DNA from: Protoeuglena noctilucae
Taxonomy: Eukaryota; Chlorophyta; Pedinophyceae; Marsupiomonadales; Marsupiomonadaceae
DNA: 64,000 bases
Assembly (NCBI GenBank): GCA_958009085.1
Contig: OY253679.1
Location: 310,001 to 374,000 of the forward strand
Direction: 5' to 3'
Part shown: positions 33,001 to 45,996 of the stretch, piece after piece
Layout: each line of letters begins with the position of its first letter
Numbering within the stretch: position 1 is the stretch's first letter
The notes under the pieces: model-generated
The model's database searches: none
Told to the model about the DNA's origin: nothing
Seen by the model: the letters and a program-made list of their open reading frames with translations, nothing else
Position numbers and translations under genes: made by a program

Positions 33001-33961
33001 GCACACAAACAACAGGGTGGGTAAGTCACAGTCCGGGTCGAAAACAACAGAAAGCACAGCGAGTCGTTGCGTTCGAGTGCCGAGCAAAGGGTTCCCAGCT
33101 GCTCACTCGATGTGGAGGGCCGGGTTCTTCGCCTTGCGGAGGATGTTGGCCACGGCGCGGATCGCGCGGTACTTGGTGTCGCTCCGCTGGCTGCAGATGA
33201 GGTCACCGAGGGGTCCCACGGCGCCGGCCTCTGCAGCGCGGAGCGGAGAAGAGGCAAGGTGACGGAAGCACCCCGCGCGCGAGGGACGGCTCCCGCCCGC
33301 GCCGCGCGCCCAGACATCGGTCCGTTTTCGCCGAATTTACGCACCTAACAGCCTGGTGGCGACGTCCGGGAAGAGCTCCGCGACGTTGCACACCATCATG
33401 ACGTAGTTCTCCTTGTCAGCCTCCTTCATCTTCGGGAGCTTGGCAAGGTATCCCCGCATCTCCTCGACCGTCGTTCCGATGTTCACCATCTCACAGGGCT
33501 TCTCCGGGTGGTCCTGCGGGGCGGGGCGCGCGCGGGCGCGTTGGCCAAGGCGCAACATGCGTGGGCCCGCCGCGCGGGGGTCGGGGCGCCATCCCGCGTC
33601 GCGGGAGCCGCGTCGGCGTGTCTCTCACCCCCTCAGCCTGGCTGTCGTCCTGCGGGGCGGCCTCGCCCGCGCCGCTGGCGGCGCCAAAGCCCATCGGGCA
33701 CGCCCCGCCCGACCCCGCGCCGGCGACCGGGCTCGCGGCATTGTCATGGGAGCAGCTGCACGAGGCCTCCTGCTTGGCCCCGAAACCGAAGGGGCATCCG
33801 CCGGAGGACGCGACCGGGACGTCCTCGACCTCCTCCTCCAACTGCCCGGGCTCGTCCTCCACGCCCAGGTACTGGTCGTCGAACGCCATGTCCTTGGGCG
33901 GGAGCTGAGGTCCCCCTTCCCCGCTCTCAGGGGCCGTGAACCCGAACGGACACTTCCCCAT
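29997..33961 (-). CDS. Armadillo-repeat protein with CPxGF leader and multi-pass membrane tail
   Basis: The N-terminus carries three copies of a Cys-Pro-x-Gly-Phe motif: MGKCPFGFT, GGCPFGFGAK and GACPMGFGAA, plus a CSCSH cluster. Gly2 and Cys4 might be lipidated. Alpha-helical armadillo-like repeats follow over several exons (GAVGPLGDLICSQRSDTKYR, LLDVDIRIKAVALRTIALFL, DTLELVDCLGFLGAGSD, VVLAAVEGLSTLMGHSPAG, LAWNLRNKDFVIAEMCAKAL). A charged Ala/Glu/Arg linker lies at about 31570-31780. The last exon encodes several hydrophobic spans (VTFAMAVLGAAAAYFLAP, AIPALLAWTAILGAFAT, ALYVAVLAVLALVFL) and ends GIEGLKF. Introns 30748-30988 and 30504-30597 use GC donors (CAG|GCGAGG, CAG|GCGAGC), which alone keep phase into the membrane exon. 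The overall architecture is unfamiliar. A TATA-like site lies upstream. Confidence 0.65.
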
Positions 33962-34933
33962 CTTCGGTCAAAGCTGCGGGGCGAGGAGCACTGGGCGTCG
34001 CCTGTGCGCTGGTGCGCGACGCGAGCGACCGGCCTTCCACGCGCCGAGAGGGAGAAAGATGCGACGAATCTATGGCAGAAGCGGGAGGCCATCGCGATGA
34101 CGCGGTCGTCGCGGGCTACCTCTAACGCTGCCCGCGGGTCGGTCAACGATCCCCGCAAGGCTGCCATGCGGCGTTATTTTATATATAGGTATCGCGCCAA
34201 GCCTCCCACGCCCCGCTCTCACCTGGTTGTTGCCTTTGTAAGGTGGACTGCCAAGCAAGGGGGGTGATATCGTCGCAATCTATCAGCGTGAGGCGCCTGA
34301 TGCGGATGTCAACTCCTGATTGGCCATGAAGGAAGGATAAGGAGAGGCCGCTTAATTGGGTCCTTGCAAAGCCCCAGCCCTACCCGCAAGTAAACAGGCC
34401 AGCGCAAAGAGGGCCAGGAGTCGGCTGAAACGTGGGGAGCATCACGGAGCTGCCAGGTGCAGGTGGAGGGGGACTGGAAGACGATATGTCACACGACTTG
34501 GGCCGAGCAGCAGGGCACTGCGAGGGACGTGCTGTGATGTTCGAGGAGGCACCGAAGGACAAGACCATCCACCTCATGAGGAAGGGTCTTGGGAGGGCAT
34601 GAGGACGGGGATGGTGGTCCCAGAGATTCCTTTGAAATCTCTGGCCTAGCTGACTGCGCTGCAGGACCTGTCGTGCACGACCGACGTATCGCCCAGCGCC
34701 AGTTGGGGAACACCTTGTCTGACATACCGCTCAGGCTAGACCGCGACCCAAGAGATGACAAGGAAGGGCCGCAGAACGTGGCAAACCCACATCGTCAGGC
34801 CCAGCGGGCTTGCGACTAGCGGGGCTATGGACGGGCGGGCACAGCTGCCCTTTGCCACGTCCAGTAAACACATGGATGAACCGTCCGTCGGTCTTCCGCG
34901 CCCGAAGTCTGGCAACACACGATCGCCTCAGCC
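33962..34933. other. Spacer between the armadillo gene start and the fibrillin gene end
   Basis: Contains the armadillo gene promoter side (left) and the fibrillin 3' flank (right). Between 34300 and 34920 open frames occur on both strands with more balanced composition than chance frames elsewhere (e.g. minus-strand PNWRWAIRRSCTTGPAAQSA), but I recognise none and call no gene; a decayed repeat is possible. Confidence 0.45.
34176..34187 (-). promoter_or_regulatory. TATA-like box upstream of the armadillo-repeat gene
   Basis: The minus strand reads TATATATAAAAT here, about 215 bases before the start codon at 33961, in otherwise GC-rich DNA. Position and strand suit a promoter of that gene; no transcript start is known. 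Confidence 0.4.
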
Positions 34934-36400
34934 TCAGTTCAGGGCCGCGCCCTTGTCGTCCGCCACCTCCGCCTCGTAAAGCTTCGCAGCCGCCTCCCCG
35001 TACGTCTCCCCGGGGGCAGGCCCCGGCGGGACGTCCTGCACGCACGTTGGCGCCCGTCGCATGACTCTCTGTGGCAGCATTGTCCTGGCATACACACCTT
35101 GCTTGTCGCTCCAACTGCGTAGCTGCTCGTCGCGTCGCCCCCCCCGCTCGCCTTGGTGAGGATGAACACGGACCCCCGCGGGCCCCGGGAGATGCGCAGG
35201 TTGTCGTCCAGGTACGTGGTGATAAGCCACGTCTGGGCCTGGTCGCCCTGGATGGGCAGGGACGCCTCCTTCGGCAGCTGCTTGAAAAGCTCCTGTGCGA
35301 GCGACAGCCCCTGCTGCGCCACGCCCTTCAGCGGCTCCAGGACGGGCTGAATCGGCTGCAGGTCCACGCGCTGGCCCATGATGGAGAGCTCCCCGGGGAT
35401 GTCCACGTTGTCGAGCAGCTGCAGGGTCGCGATTGAGCCCTGGTTAAACTTGACCTGGAGGCGCTTGGGCGACCGGACCTCGAGGTTGGCCGACGTCGAC
35501 ACGGACGTCTTGGACAGAGGCACCGAGATGTCGACCTGCGGGGCGCGACGGCGGCGGGGGGGTCGCGGAAAGTATCTGCCAAAGCGTCTGCACAGGCTTG
35601 CAAACTGGCCAAACTTGCCTTGTTCTGGACCTTCATGCTCCGCGTGTCGATGGTCTGCGAGATGTCGCCGATCTCCACGCCCGGGAGCCGCGACAGCGCG
35701 AGCACCGCGATGAGCTCGCTCCCCGACGTGTAGGCCAGCTTCCACGTCCCGCTCAGCTTATCGGCGTCCTCCGTGGGCGAGGTCGTCGGGTTGCATGCCT
35801 CCAGCTGTGTGATCAGCTCGTCAATCTCCGCGCGCACCTGCGGGGCCGGAAGGTGGGTCGTCGCGGCGGGGCGGGGCCGTGCGCATGGGAACAGCCAGCT
35901 GACGACGGCGCCGGGGGCGCGCTCCTGCGATGCGGGCGCGCGTGCGAGCCCCTGCGTCCAAGTCACGCAGCTCGGCCGCGGGACCGGCCAGGGCGCGCGC
36001 CGCCTCGACGCGGGAGGGGCCCCACAGTTCAAGAGGCGCCTGCTGCAGGTCGTTGCGGAACGCAGCCCCGGCGAAGGACTGGACCCCGCAGCACGCGCCC
36101 CCGCGACTTGCGCGTGGGACCGTCCTCGCAGCAGTCGCGCGGCGATCGCGGGCGCGAGGAGGGCCTGGCAAGGACCAACGGGAGCCCCACCTCGCTGCGG
36201 GCCGTGAGGCCGCGATCTGTGCCGTACAACGAGTCGAGCAGGGCCGCCTTGACATCCTCCGCGCTCATTTGGTACCCGCTGGCGAACTCGGCCGTCGCCC
36301 GCACCCGCCAGGCCTGGCGACGGGCACCCGCCGCGCGGGTGGGTGCACGGGCCGTCGCCACCGACGACGACGGCCCGGCCTTGGCCAGGGAGCGTAGCAT
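34934..36400 (-). CDS. Plastid lipid-associated protein (PAP/fibrillin)
   Basis: Fibrillins bind plastoglobules and thylakoids and shield lipids and photosystems under stress. The N-terminus is a plastid-type leader (MLRSLAKAGPSSSVATARAP, Arg/Ala/Ser-rich). The mature part opens SAEDVKAALLDSLYGTDRGL and, across a long intron (about 35838-36196), continues VRAEIDELITQLEACNPTT and KLSGTWKLAYTSGSEL. The last is the strongest family signature (LxGxWxLxYTS). Further blocks are GVEIGDISQTIDTRSM, RLQVKFNQGSIATLQ and a C-terminal DNLRISRGPRGSVFILTK, the usual fibrillin ending. The intron 35536-35618 has the textbook GC donor AAG|GCAAGT. The end is DDKGAALN. Confidence 0.88.
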
Positions 36401-38499
<2,099 letters not shown>

Positions 38500-38823
38500 G
38501 GCCTCCTTGGGTCGCTTGCGCCTCCTTGCTGCGACGTGCACTGAATCCACACTCACTTCCCTGCTCGCGGGGCCTTGCTTGAAAACGCACCTTTGTTGAA
38601 TGTTTCGCTCGGTTGGCCGCGCGCTCAGCTGCAACGGATGCAGGGACATGAGACCTGCAGCACGCAGGATGCGTCTTTGCGAGCCACATCGAAAGCGTGG
38701 CCCGTCATTTGGTCTCCCTTCGTCCTCGTCTCTAAACGCGTGTCCGCGATGCATACGGCGACTCCGTCCCACCACCGGCCGGGCCGGGCAGGAGGGGGAT
38801 TATCGGCGGCCCACTTATGGTAC
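38500..38823. other. Spacer between RAB2 and the SET-domain gene
   Basis: Contains the RAB2 3' flank and the promoter of the next gene. Plus-strand frames run through it without motif; nothing else was seen. Confidence 0.45.
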
Positions 38824-40634
38824 ATGGTGCGGATCGGGGCCGCCATCGCTGAGCGTTCAGTTGTTGAATCCATCAACATACGCGTTAGGAGGCGCGAACG
38901 TGTGCGCTGCGATGCCTTCTCGCGGCCCCACCTGCACCCATCGCCCCCACCGCCCGCAGGCCATCCTCGCGCTGCTCGTGCCGTTTTTCGTCATCTCCCG
39001 GTACGGGCAACGGAGCGAGGAAGCCCAGGAGCTGTGCAATTGCGAGTGCGACGCGCCGTCGCGGCCCAGGGACGACGGATGCCTGCGCGTATTGCAAAGC
39101 ATGACGAGCGCCCGCTCCGACCACGGAAGCCCGGCCTACGTGGCGCCGGAGGTCCCTCACGCCATCGCCACGCTCCGCGCCACGCGCCAGGTGAGTGCCG
39201 GGACGCATCGCACATGGCAGCAAAGCAAAGCACGACACACTTCCTACGGTCGCGCGAGGCTTCTCTCGCAGGAACTGGAGTACACCGCGAGCATCATCGA
39301 CGTCAAGCCATCCACCATCTCGCCCGACATGTGGGGGGCCTTCGCCAAAGGCGAGCGGTGCCCAGCTGCGCATGCGTGTAGCTCCTATCGACAACGATCA
39401 TCTATCCCATAGCTCTGACTCGACATATCGCAGTGGACCTCCCGGCCCTGACGTTCCTGGGCACGTACATCGGCGACATCTTTGACCTCGACACGTTTGA
39501 CGACCACGTCGACCCCAGCCTCTACTACTACTCCTTCGCCGTGCACCGGTGGGTAGTGTGAAGCGAGGGTGTCAATCCACACTTTTTGACAATTCCAGCA
39601 GTGCCGCGCCTATTTCAGCCACCGACCCACTATCCACACCCCCGCCAGCGCCGCACCTCTCACCCCCACTCTCCACCCACACCCCCCCGCAGTGCCGCGC
39701 GCAGCTTCCCCCCCGCCGTCGACGACGTCGATTCCTGGGAAGCCGCGTATGGGTTCGATTCCTACGACCTCCTCGTCCCCCGCCTCCCGTTGGACCCGAG
39801 GGGCGCCGACTTCATCGATGGCAACTTCAACGCCACGCCCTTCGTCAACGAGGCGCCCCCGGGGACTCCCTACAACGTCATGTCAGGCACGTTACCCGCA
39901 AGCAATTATCAATCTCATCCCCTGCAAGGTTGACACCCCGCAGTGTCGTCGCATGCCTGCATGTCACACCTCGCCCATGTCACGTCATCCTCACATCACC
40001 CATAGACCTGAGGCTGACCACATGCCTCACTTGCACCCCCCGCAGTCTCATCCTATGCCTACGATCTCCACGGGCCCCCCACCGAGGTCGACGGTGACCG
40101 TGCGATTGTGGTGGAGTTCTACACCTGCCGGCCCGTGGCCGCGGGGGAGGAGCTCTTCATCAGCTACGGCCAGGGAGTGAGTGCGCGTGATTGCAAGCGA
40201 CTACTAGCCGTGGTCACATCTATTGATAAATGTGCTGTCCATCAGCTGTTCATGGCGAGGGAGTGAGTGCGCGTGCTTGCCTTTGACGCCAGCAATGGTC
40301 ACACACACATGCTGTGCCCCATAACAGCTCAATGCCTCATGCCCCATGCTCATCATCGCCCTCTCATGCAGTATTCCCGTGACTATCCGGTCAACTCGGA
40401 CCTGGGGGAGTGCGCCCTCGACAAGGAGCTGGTGAGCACTGCTATTGCACCGCTTTCTAACCCAACGCCGGACTGGCTTACTTACGCCCACCCACCCACC
40501 CACCCACACACACAATGCGGGGTGGCAATGGGTGTGAGTGAGGGCAGGGGAACCCCTGCCCTTGCTCCCCGCCCTCGCAGTACATCTCTGCCAAGGGCGG
40601 CCCGGCTTGCAGGGTTCTGGCGAGCGCGAGCTGA
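38824..40634 (+). CDS. SET-domain protein with N-terminal signal anchor
   Basis: Exon 1 (38824-38883) encodes MVRIGAAIAERSVVESINIR. Exon 2 (38960-39190) continues in phase with ILALLVPFFVISRYG, a hydrophobic anchor, then CNCECD. The body has SET-like features: LPALTFLGTYIGDIFDLD (the opening GTYxGD-type strand), DFIDGNFNATPFVNEAPPG (in place of the NHSC block; an FVNE version is, from memory, common in algal SET proteins), then EFYTCRPVAAGEELFISYG, the clear SET end motif (xAGEELxxxYG). Later exons: 39694-39886, 40046-40179, about 40371-40431, 40581-40634. The intron 39887-40045 keeps frame only with a GC donor (CAG|GCACGT), giving NVMSVSSYAYDLHG. The junction near 39360-39433 was not fixed. 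A methyltransferase role is inferred only from the fold; a membrane or lumenal SET protein would be unusual. Confidence 0.68.
40171..40276 (+). repeat. Duplicated exon end plus 5' splice site (SET gene)
   Basis: The exon end and donor at 40159-40189 (CATCAGCT ... GGGAGTGAGTGCGCGTG) recur at 40240-40275 in the next intron, with a short insertion between the two matching blocks. Confidence 0.85.
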
Positions 40635-40824
40635 CAGCTGCCTGTCAGAATCAGTGGAGCTCTAAAATGCGATCGGGAATTGTTGTTGGGAATGTCAGGA
40701 GGAGCTAGTTGGCACAGATGAGACAGCAGAATGGTGCTTTCAATGATCATGGGTGGCCAAACACAGTCACCATTGACATGTATTGCATGACAACGCGTGT
40801 AGCCCACCACCCTCTCACCCCCCC

Positions 40825-43800
40825 TCACACCCGCGTCGGCAGCACCACCCGGCTCTCCAGCCCCTCTCCCCCCACAAACTCCACATGCACCGCCTCCCTC
40901 CGCCCCCGCCCCCGCCTCCCCGCATCTCTTGCCACCAACTCCCATGCCGACCCCATCTCCCTCTCGCTCCGGTCGCCCCACGGCCCCAGCGACGCGAAAG
41001 CGGACCCCAGGGACCCCGCCGCGCCCACCAGCGCCCGCAACCCCACCCCCGCCGCCGCCCGCCCCTGCCGCCCCTTTCGCCCCCCATCCAGCCCCGCCCC
41101 CGCCCCCTCCCTCGCCTCCGCCACCTCCTCGTGCAGCTCCCCCGCGAAATTGGCCCGCTCGCTCGCGAACAGCGCCAGTCTCAATCGGTGCCCGGCTGAA
41201 AAGGCGTATGACACCGGCATGAGGCTGAAGGACAGGCAGACGACCTCCCCGGGGATCGAAGGCTCGACGTCCGATTTCGAAAAGGTGTGGAAGACGGTGC
41301 CGGGGACCCACCCGCCCGCCCGGGGGTCGTTCTTAGGTGGGGCGGGGTGGGAGCGGCGGTGGGCGGCTCGCAAGGCACCCTCGCCCACATAGGTGGGGGC
41401 GTGGCTGCGGGGGGTTTCGATTTAAATATGTGAGAATGGGTGGATAAGGAATCGATAAGCTGTGCGCGCTTCTCCCTCAGTTGCCATCCACCTCATTTGC
41501 AAACGCCCCATCCACATCGTATTTACTCAGCCACCACATCTCACCCCACCCCACTCCCTCCCCCCCCCCATCACCCCTCACCCCGGCGCCTCGTCCAAAA
41601 GCACCGCAAACACCGCCACGTCTCTCTTGTCGCATTTGAGGTGGACATCCACTTGCACAGACCCCATAACGCGGAGGGTGGATGCGAGGGGTGGGGTGCA
41701 GAAGGACGCAAAGCCGGGGGAGGTGAAGACTGTGCCGTAGTGCATCTGTGGTTGGGGGTGATAAGGGGGGGTGGTGGTAGTGAGGGTGGTGGTGCTGATG
41801 AGGGTGGAGGTGGTAGTGAGGGGGAGGTGAAGACGCGGCCGTAGTGCATCTGGGGTTGGGGAGAGTGGTGGTGGTAGTGAGGGTGGTGGTGGGTGTTGTT
41901 TGATGGAGTGACTAGGGGTGACGAATCGCAGTGACAACTCAATGATCTAACAGACCTTCAGCAGTACTCTCACCTTGACCAATGCGGGTGTTCTTACACA
42001 ATTACAGATTTCCATTGCTTACCTTGACAAACGAGAGTGCCGTGCGATAAAGCCAGTGCCAAGTACTTAATATAAATATACACATGCCATTGCTCAAAGT
42101 CTGACCTTGACGAATGGGAGTGCCACCAGTCCGATGCGGTTGCGCACCGGCAGCTGAGGGACGCGGCTGGTGTCGTGGGAGACAGAGAAGGGGGCAGTCG
42201 GGGGTGTGGGTGACAATGAGTGGCACGACTTGGAATGTAAAGACTGTGGGGGAGGGGAGGGTGTAGTGACATGGGGCGTGGCAGCGACGAGAGGTGTGCT
42301 GATAAGGGCACACTGCCTTGTCTGCTGCCTGCGACCCCCACTGCACCCACTCCCACGCCCCTCCCCTCTCGCCCCTCACCTCCCCCTTCCCCATCCACAC
42401 CACCTCCTTCCCCCGCCCCTGCAGCCCTCCCTCCGCATCCACCTCCCCCCACCCGCACGCCCCCGCTGGCCCCATCTCGTACACCATCACGCGCCGCCCC
42501 GGACGGCTCAGGTCCAGCGGGTACCCAATCGAATCCGCCGAGCTGCCCTTTTTCAACGGCTCGCCGCCGCGGCGCCGGGACCAGGCCTGGGGGGCAGAGG
42601 CGGGGGCGAGCGTTGAGCGAGGCAGTCGGTTGATAGCGGCGGTTGCAACAGTCATTTCGCCAACACCACACCACATAACAGCTGCAGCAGCTTTCGAGCC
42701 GTCAGGCGTTGTCAACCAAACCCCGTCAACGCCCCTCATCTCCCACCTGCACCCCTCAGCAACCCCACCCATCACCCACCCTCACCACCCTCTCACCTCC
42801 CACCCCCACCCCACCCTCCTCTTAGGCACCGGCGGCGCCCCCTCCGTCCCCGACTCAGGCCTCGCCTCCATCCACCGCACCAGACACAGTGCGGCATCCA
42901 GGGGCAGTGCCCTCGTGCTGTCGGGAACGTGCTTTGCCAGGCACCGCCTCACGAACCGCATCAGGGGGGGGATCTGGGGGAAGGTGTTCCATGCGGGGTG
43001 CAGGCCGTGCGACTGGGGAGGGGGGGAACAGAAGAGCACGTTTGCTATTGAATAATGATGGAGATGTGGATGGTTCAGTACTACTAGACGCGGGCGCTTG
43101 CTGCGACTTGCAACCTATTAACAATCAATCCATTTTCACTCACATCCATATTCAACCACCCTCTCTCAACCACTCGCCTGGTGTTGCGCCATTAACCCCC
43201 CGTGCCCCCACGGCCCCACGACCAGCTCGCTCAGGTCCCCTTTGCCCACACGGCGATAGATGGCCTCGGACGCACCCACCGTGATGTCCATCCAACCCGT
43301 CTCCACATACACGTCCAAGTCCTGAGAGTGATGTATAGTAAATGATTATAGTGCTTGACTGATACGAAAGAGAACTGCACATTTATATGGCCAGCCTGTC
43401 CGCGAACAGGCACAGTCACCCATCACCATTACCATCATTCATCACTGCAATCATCATAACCATAGTATCTCACCATCTCCCCCAGCCTGTCTGCAAACAG
43501 GCACGCGCTGCCCGTCCAGAAGGGGCGGTTGTCTGAGGATGGGGCGGGGTCGTCCGCGCACCTCACATGGTCCAAATCGTCGCGGAAGGTCCAATTGTGA
43601 CGAGAGGCAGTGGCCTCCACCACCTGATGGGGAAGGAGAGGGGGAGGTGGCATTTGCGATTGAGTACGGAGAACAAGCAGGTCAATAGATGTCCATGGAT
43701 GTTGTCAATCATGACTTACCCCACGGCAACGGTTGTCCGTGAAAGAAAGGGGTTCAGTCATGATCCTCTATCCTCCCCTTCACCTCAACTCACCCTTTTC

Positions 43801-45996
43801 AACGCCACCCGTTTGAATCCCCACATGCTCATCTGCTTCCTATCTATAAGTCTCCAACGTGCTGATCTTCCCTATCTACAAAACTCACCCTCTTCGACCC
43901 CACCCGTTTGAACTCCCTCTTGGTCCCCCGATCCATGGAGCGGTAGGGGCGGAAGGCGCGGTCGTCCGTCACGGTGTCTCTGCTCCCGTCGACCGATGGG
44001 GGGTCGCCTGAGACCAGGCCGGACGCGACCAGGGGGGAGGGGACCTGAGTGAGATGAAGAGGTGGGGTGGCGTTAACTTTGCGTAGAGAGGGTGGGGTGG
44101 GGGTGGGGTGGGGGTGGGGGGGTGTAGGTGAGGGGTGGAGGTGACCAGGGGGGAGGGGACCTGAGTGAGATGAAGAGGTGGGGTGGCGTTAACTTTGTGT
44201 AGAGAGGGTGGGGTGGGGTGAGGGTGGGGGTGGGGGGGTGTAGGTGAGGGGTGGAGGTGACCAGGGGGGAGGGGACCTGAGGAGGAGAGATGGGGAAAGG
44301 TGGAATGAGTATATAGTATGGAATAGTATGGATTAGGGGTAGGCTGAAGGGTAATTACAATAGGCATGTGCTTGACGCACTCTCTCTCTCTCTCTCTCTA
44401 CCCACCACTCTCTCACACATCACCCCCTCTCACCTCGATCATGACGGGCGTGTGCTTGAGGCACTCTCTCTCTCTACCCAACCCCATTACCACCCTCATC
44501 TTATCCTCATCCACCCCAACACCCTCACTTAAAACCTACCTCGATCATGACGGGCGTGTGCTTGACGCACAGCGCCGTGCACCCGAGCCTGCGCGAGTCC
44601 ATGACGGTGGTGAACTGGGACCAGCGGGAGGGGAAGGAGCGGGGGGGGACGCCGCCGGGGAAGGACACGTCCGAGTACAGGTCCCAGAAGGGGTAACTGC
44701 GATCAATTAGATGGAAGTATGTGTAGTCCAGTTAGTGAAACCTGGGAACCTCACCACAGCGCCACCTCCACCACCACCCCACCACCTCCCCCCTCACTCA
44801 CCACAGCGCCACCCCCACCACCCCCTCACCACCTCCCCTCACTCACCGCAGCGCCACCCCCACCACCCCCGGGTGCCCGAATGCCGCGGTGTGCAGGGCA
44901 GCCGTGGCGTCGTAGCTCATCCCGAACAGCACCGCACGCCCATCACTCCATGGCTGCGCGAGGGCCCACATCAGGACCTGGGGAGGGAGAGATGGCGAGG
45001 CAGGTGGAGTGGGGTCAGGGCAGTGTGAGAGTCAACATAAGGACATGAGAGAGCACGACACCCATCCCCACCCAAACCCACTCGTCCCCACCACCCACAC
45101 CCCCACCAACCACACACCCGCACCCACACCCACCCGCACACCATACTGACTCATCCCCATCACCCACACCCACACCACCCCCACCCACTCACACCTCCAG
45201 GCTGTCGCACCGCTCGCTGGGGTGCCACGGGTGCCGCCAAACGCCCCCGGACGCCCCCGTGCCGCGGACGTCCATGCTGACGACGGCCATGCCGGCTGCG
45301 ATGGCCAGCTGCTTTGCCTCCAAATTGACCACATCGATGGGCTTGTCACCGACGAACGGGATCCAACGCAGGTACTTGCGGGCCGTCATCGAGCGCCAGT
45401 AGCGCGTCTGCAGGTGGAGGAATGGAATATAATCGCGATGCGCGGGTGTGCGGGGCGCGCGGAGCGAAGCGCGCGCGCAGCGGGTCAACGTGCCTGGTGG
45501 AAGAGGACCGGGAGGCCGCGGGACCGGTCGACGCGCTCGCTGGACGGCAGGAAAACGTCGACGGCGATGTTCACGCCATCACGCATGCGCACGTGGAACG
45601 TCTGCGCGAGGGAGGAGGCGCGGGGATGGCCGCATTATTGCACAGCTGGCACCAACACCGGGGCAGCGCGAGCGCGGTCCCGGAAGGACCCGCGAGGAGG
45701 TGAAGCGCAACTATGAATCCAATGCGATCCATCGCAACGCCGGCAAAGCAGACGGGCACGACTGCACGGCGCCACGAAAGGTCCACCCTCCCCGGCAGTC
45801 CCCGGCGAGGCGCGGGGCCACACATTCGCATCGTGACGCGGCGGACGGGTGCGAGAGCATCGAACCTGCCGTGTAGATTCCAAAGATTGCCCAAGCTCGC
45901 CTGGAACTCGCTCTCATTCCATATCTTAATGCGCTCTGCTAAGCTGGGCGTCCCCGCCACTTCGGACGGGTCCCAATGCCCGTCGAGGCCCTTCAT
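40825..45996 (-). CDS. CocE/NonD-type serine hydrolase (peptidase family S15)
   Basis: An alpha/beta-hydrolase of the X-Pro dipeptidyl-peptidase/cocaine-esterase group. Visible in order: TFHVRMRDGVNIAVDVFLP (first strands), GLPVLFHQ-TRYWRSMTAR, VVSMDVRGTGASGGVW (the RGTGxS motif), LFGMSYDATAALHTAA (nucleophile Ser in GxSY), a CADD...DNRPFW segment for the acidic residue, and VVGPWGHGGLMAQHQ (catalytic His). The C-terminal half is a jelly-roll, galactose-binding-like domain (VFTSPGFASFCTPPLAST, VDVHLKCDKRDVAVFAVLL, PGEVVCLSFSLMPVSYAF, HRLRLALFASERANF) ending VVLPTRV. All three triad positions look present. The start at 45996 (MKGLDGHWDPSEVAG) is tentative, as the first junction was not solved. 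The intron 45408-45493 needs a GC donor (CAG|GCACGT). Nearly every intron from 41700 to 44870 holds copies of exon edges. No plastid or secretion leader is evident. Confidence 0.82.
41721..41860 (-). repeat. Duplicated 3' splice site plus exon start (S15 gene)
   Basis: The exon start coding MHYGTVFTSP (41721-41745 region, after its acceptor AG) is echoed upstream in the intron at 41824-41860, where the same frame would read MHYGRVFTSP. The flank CAACCCC is shared too. Confidence 0.85.
41971..42125 (-). repeat. Three copies of an exon end plus 5' splice site (S15 gene)
   Basis: The exon end coding ALPFVK with donor AAG|GTCAGA (42103-42125) has two diverged copies in the intron at 42021-42040 (AAG|GTAAGC) and 41971-41990 (AAG|GTGAGA). 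The two copies in fact carry better donors than the presumed original. Confidence 0.85.
43392..43504 (-). repeat. Duplicated exon segment (S15 gene)
   Basis: CAGCCTGTCTGCAAACAGGC (43483-43502, coding CLFADRLG on minus) recurs at 43393-43412 as CAGCCTGTCCGCGAACAGGC in the adjacent intron. The copy does not include the donor site itself. Confidence 0.8.
43787..43914 (-). repeat. Duplicated exon end plus 5' splice site (S15 gene)
   Basis: The exon end coding EFKRVGSKR with donor AGG|GTGAGT (43882-43914) is echoed at 43787-43820, keeping the donor and the CACCCGTTTGAA block. Confidence 0.85.
44028..44280 (-). repeat. Three tandem copies of about 115 bases across a 3' splice site (S15 gene)
   Basis: Each unit contains ACCAGGGGGGAGGGGACCTG, which on the minus strand is acceptor CAG plus the exon start coding VPSPLV. 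The true copy begins at 44028; others begin near 44143 and 44259. The first two are followed by AGTGAGATGAAGAGGTGGGG and GCGTTAACTTTG. Confidence 0.9.
44364..44570 (-). repeat. Three copies of an exon end plus 5' splice site, with a CT microsatellite (S15 gene)
   Basis: The exon end coding CVKHTPVMIE (44538-44570, donor GAG|GTAGGT) has a near-identical copy at 44431-44463 (donor GAG|GTGAGA) and a shorter one at 44364-44381. Each intronic copy abuts a run of CT repeats. Confidence 0.88.
44748..44870 (-). repeat. Three copies of an exon end plus 5' splice site (S15 gene)
   Basis: The exon end coding GVVGVALR (donor GCG|GTGAGTGAGG, 44838-44870) has two copies toward the intron at about 44793-44822 and 44748-44775, each with CTCACCACAGCGCCACC in plus orientation. 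Confidence 0.85.

Noticed and set aside
34356-34761. Overlapping open frames on both strands between the armadillo and fibrillin genes
   Set aside because: No motif, no splice partner, and both strands equally open; possibly a decayed repeat but not supportable as a gene.
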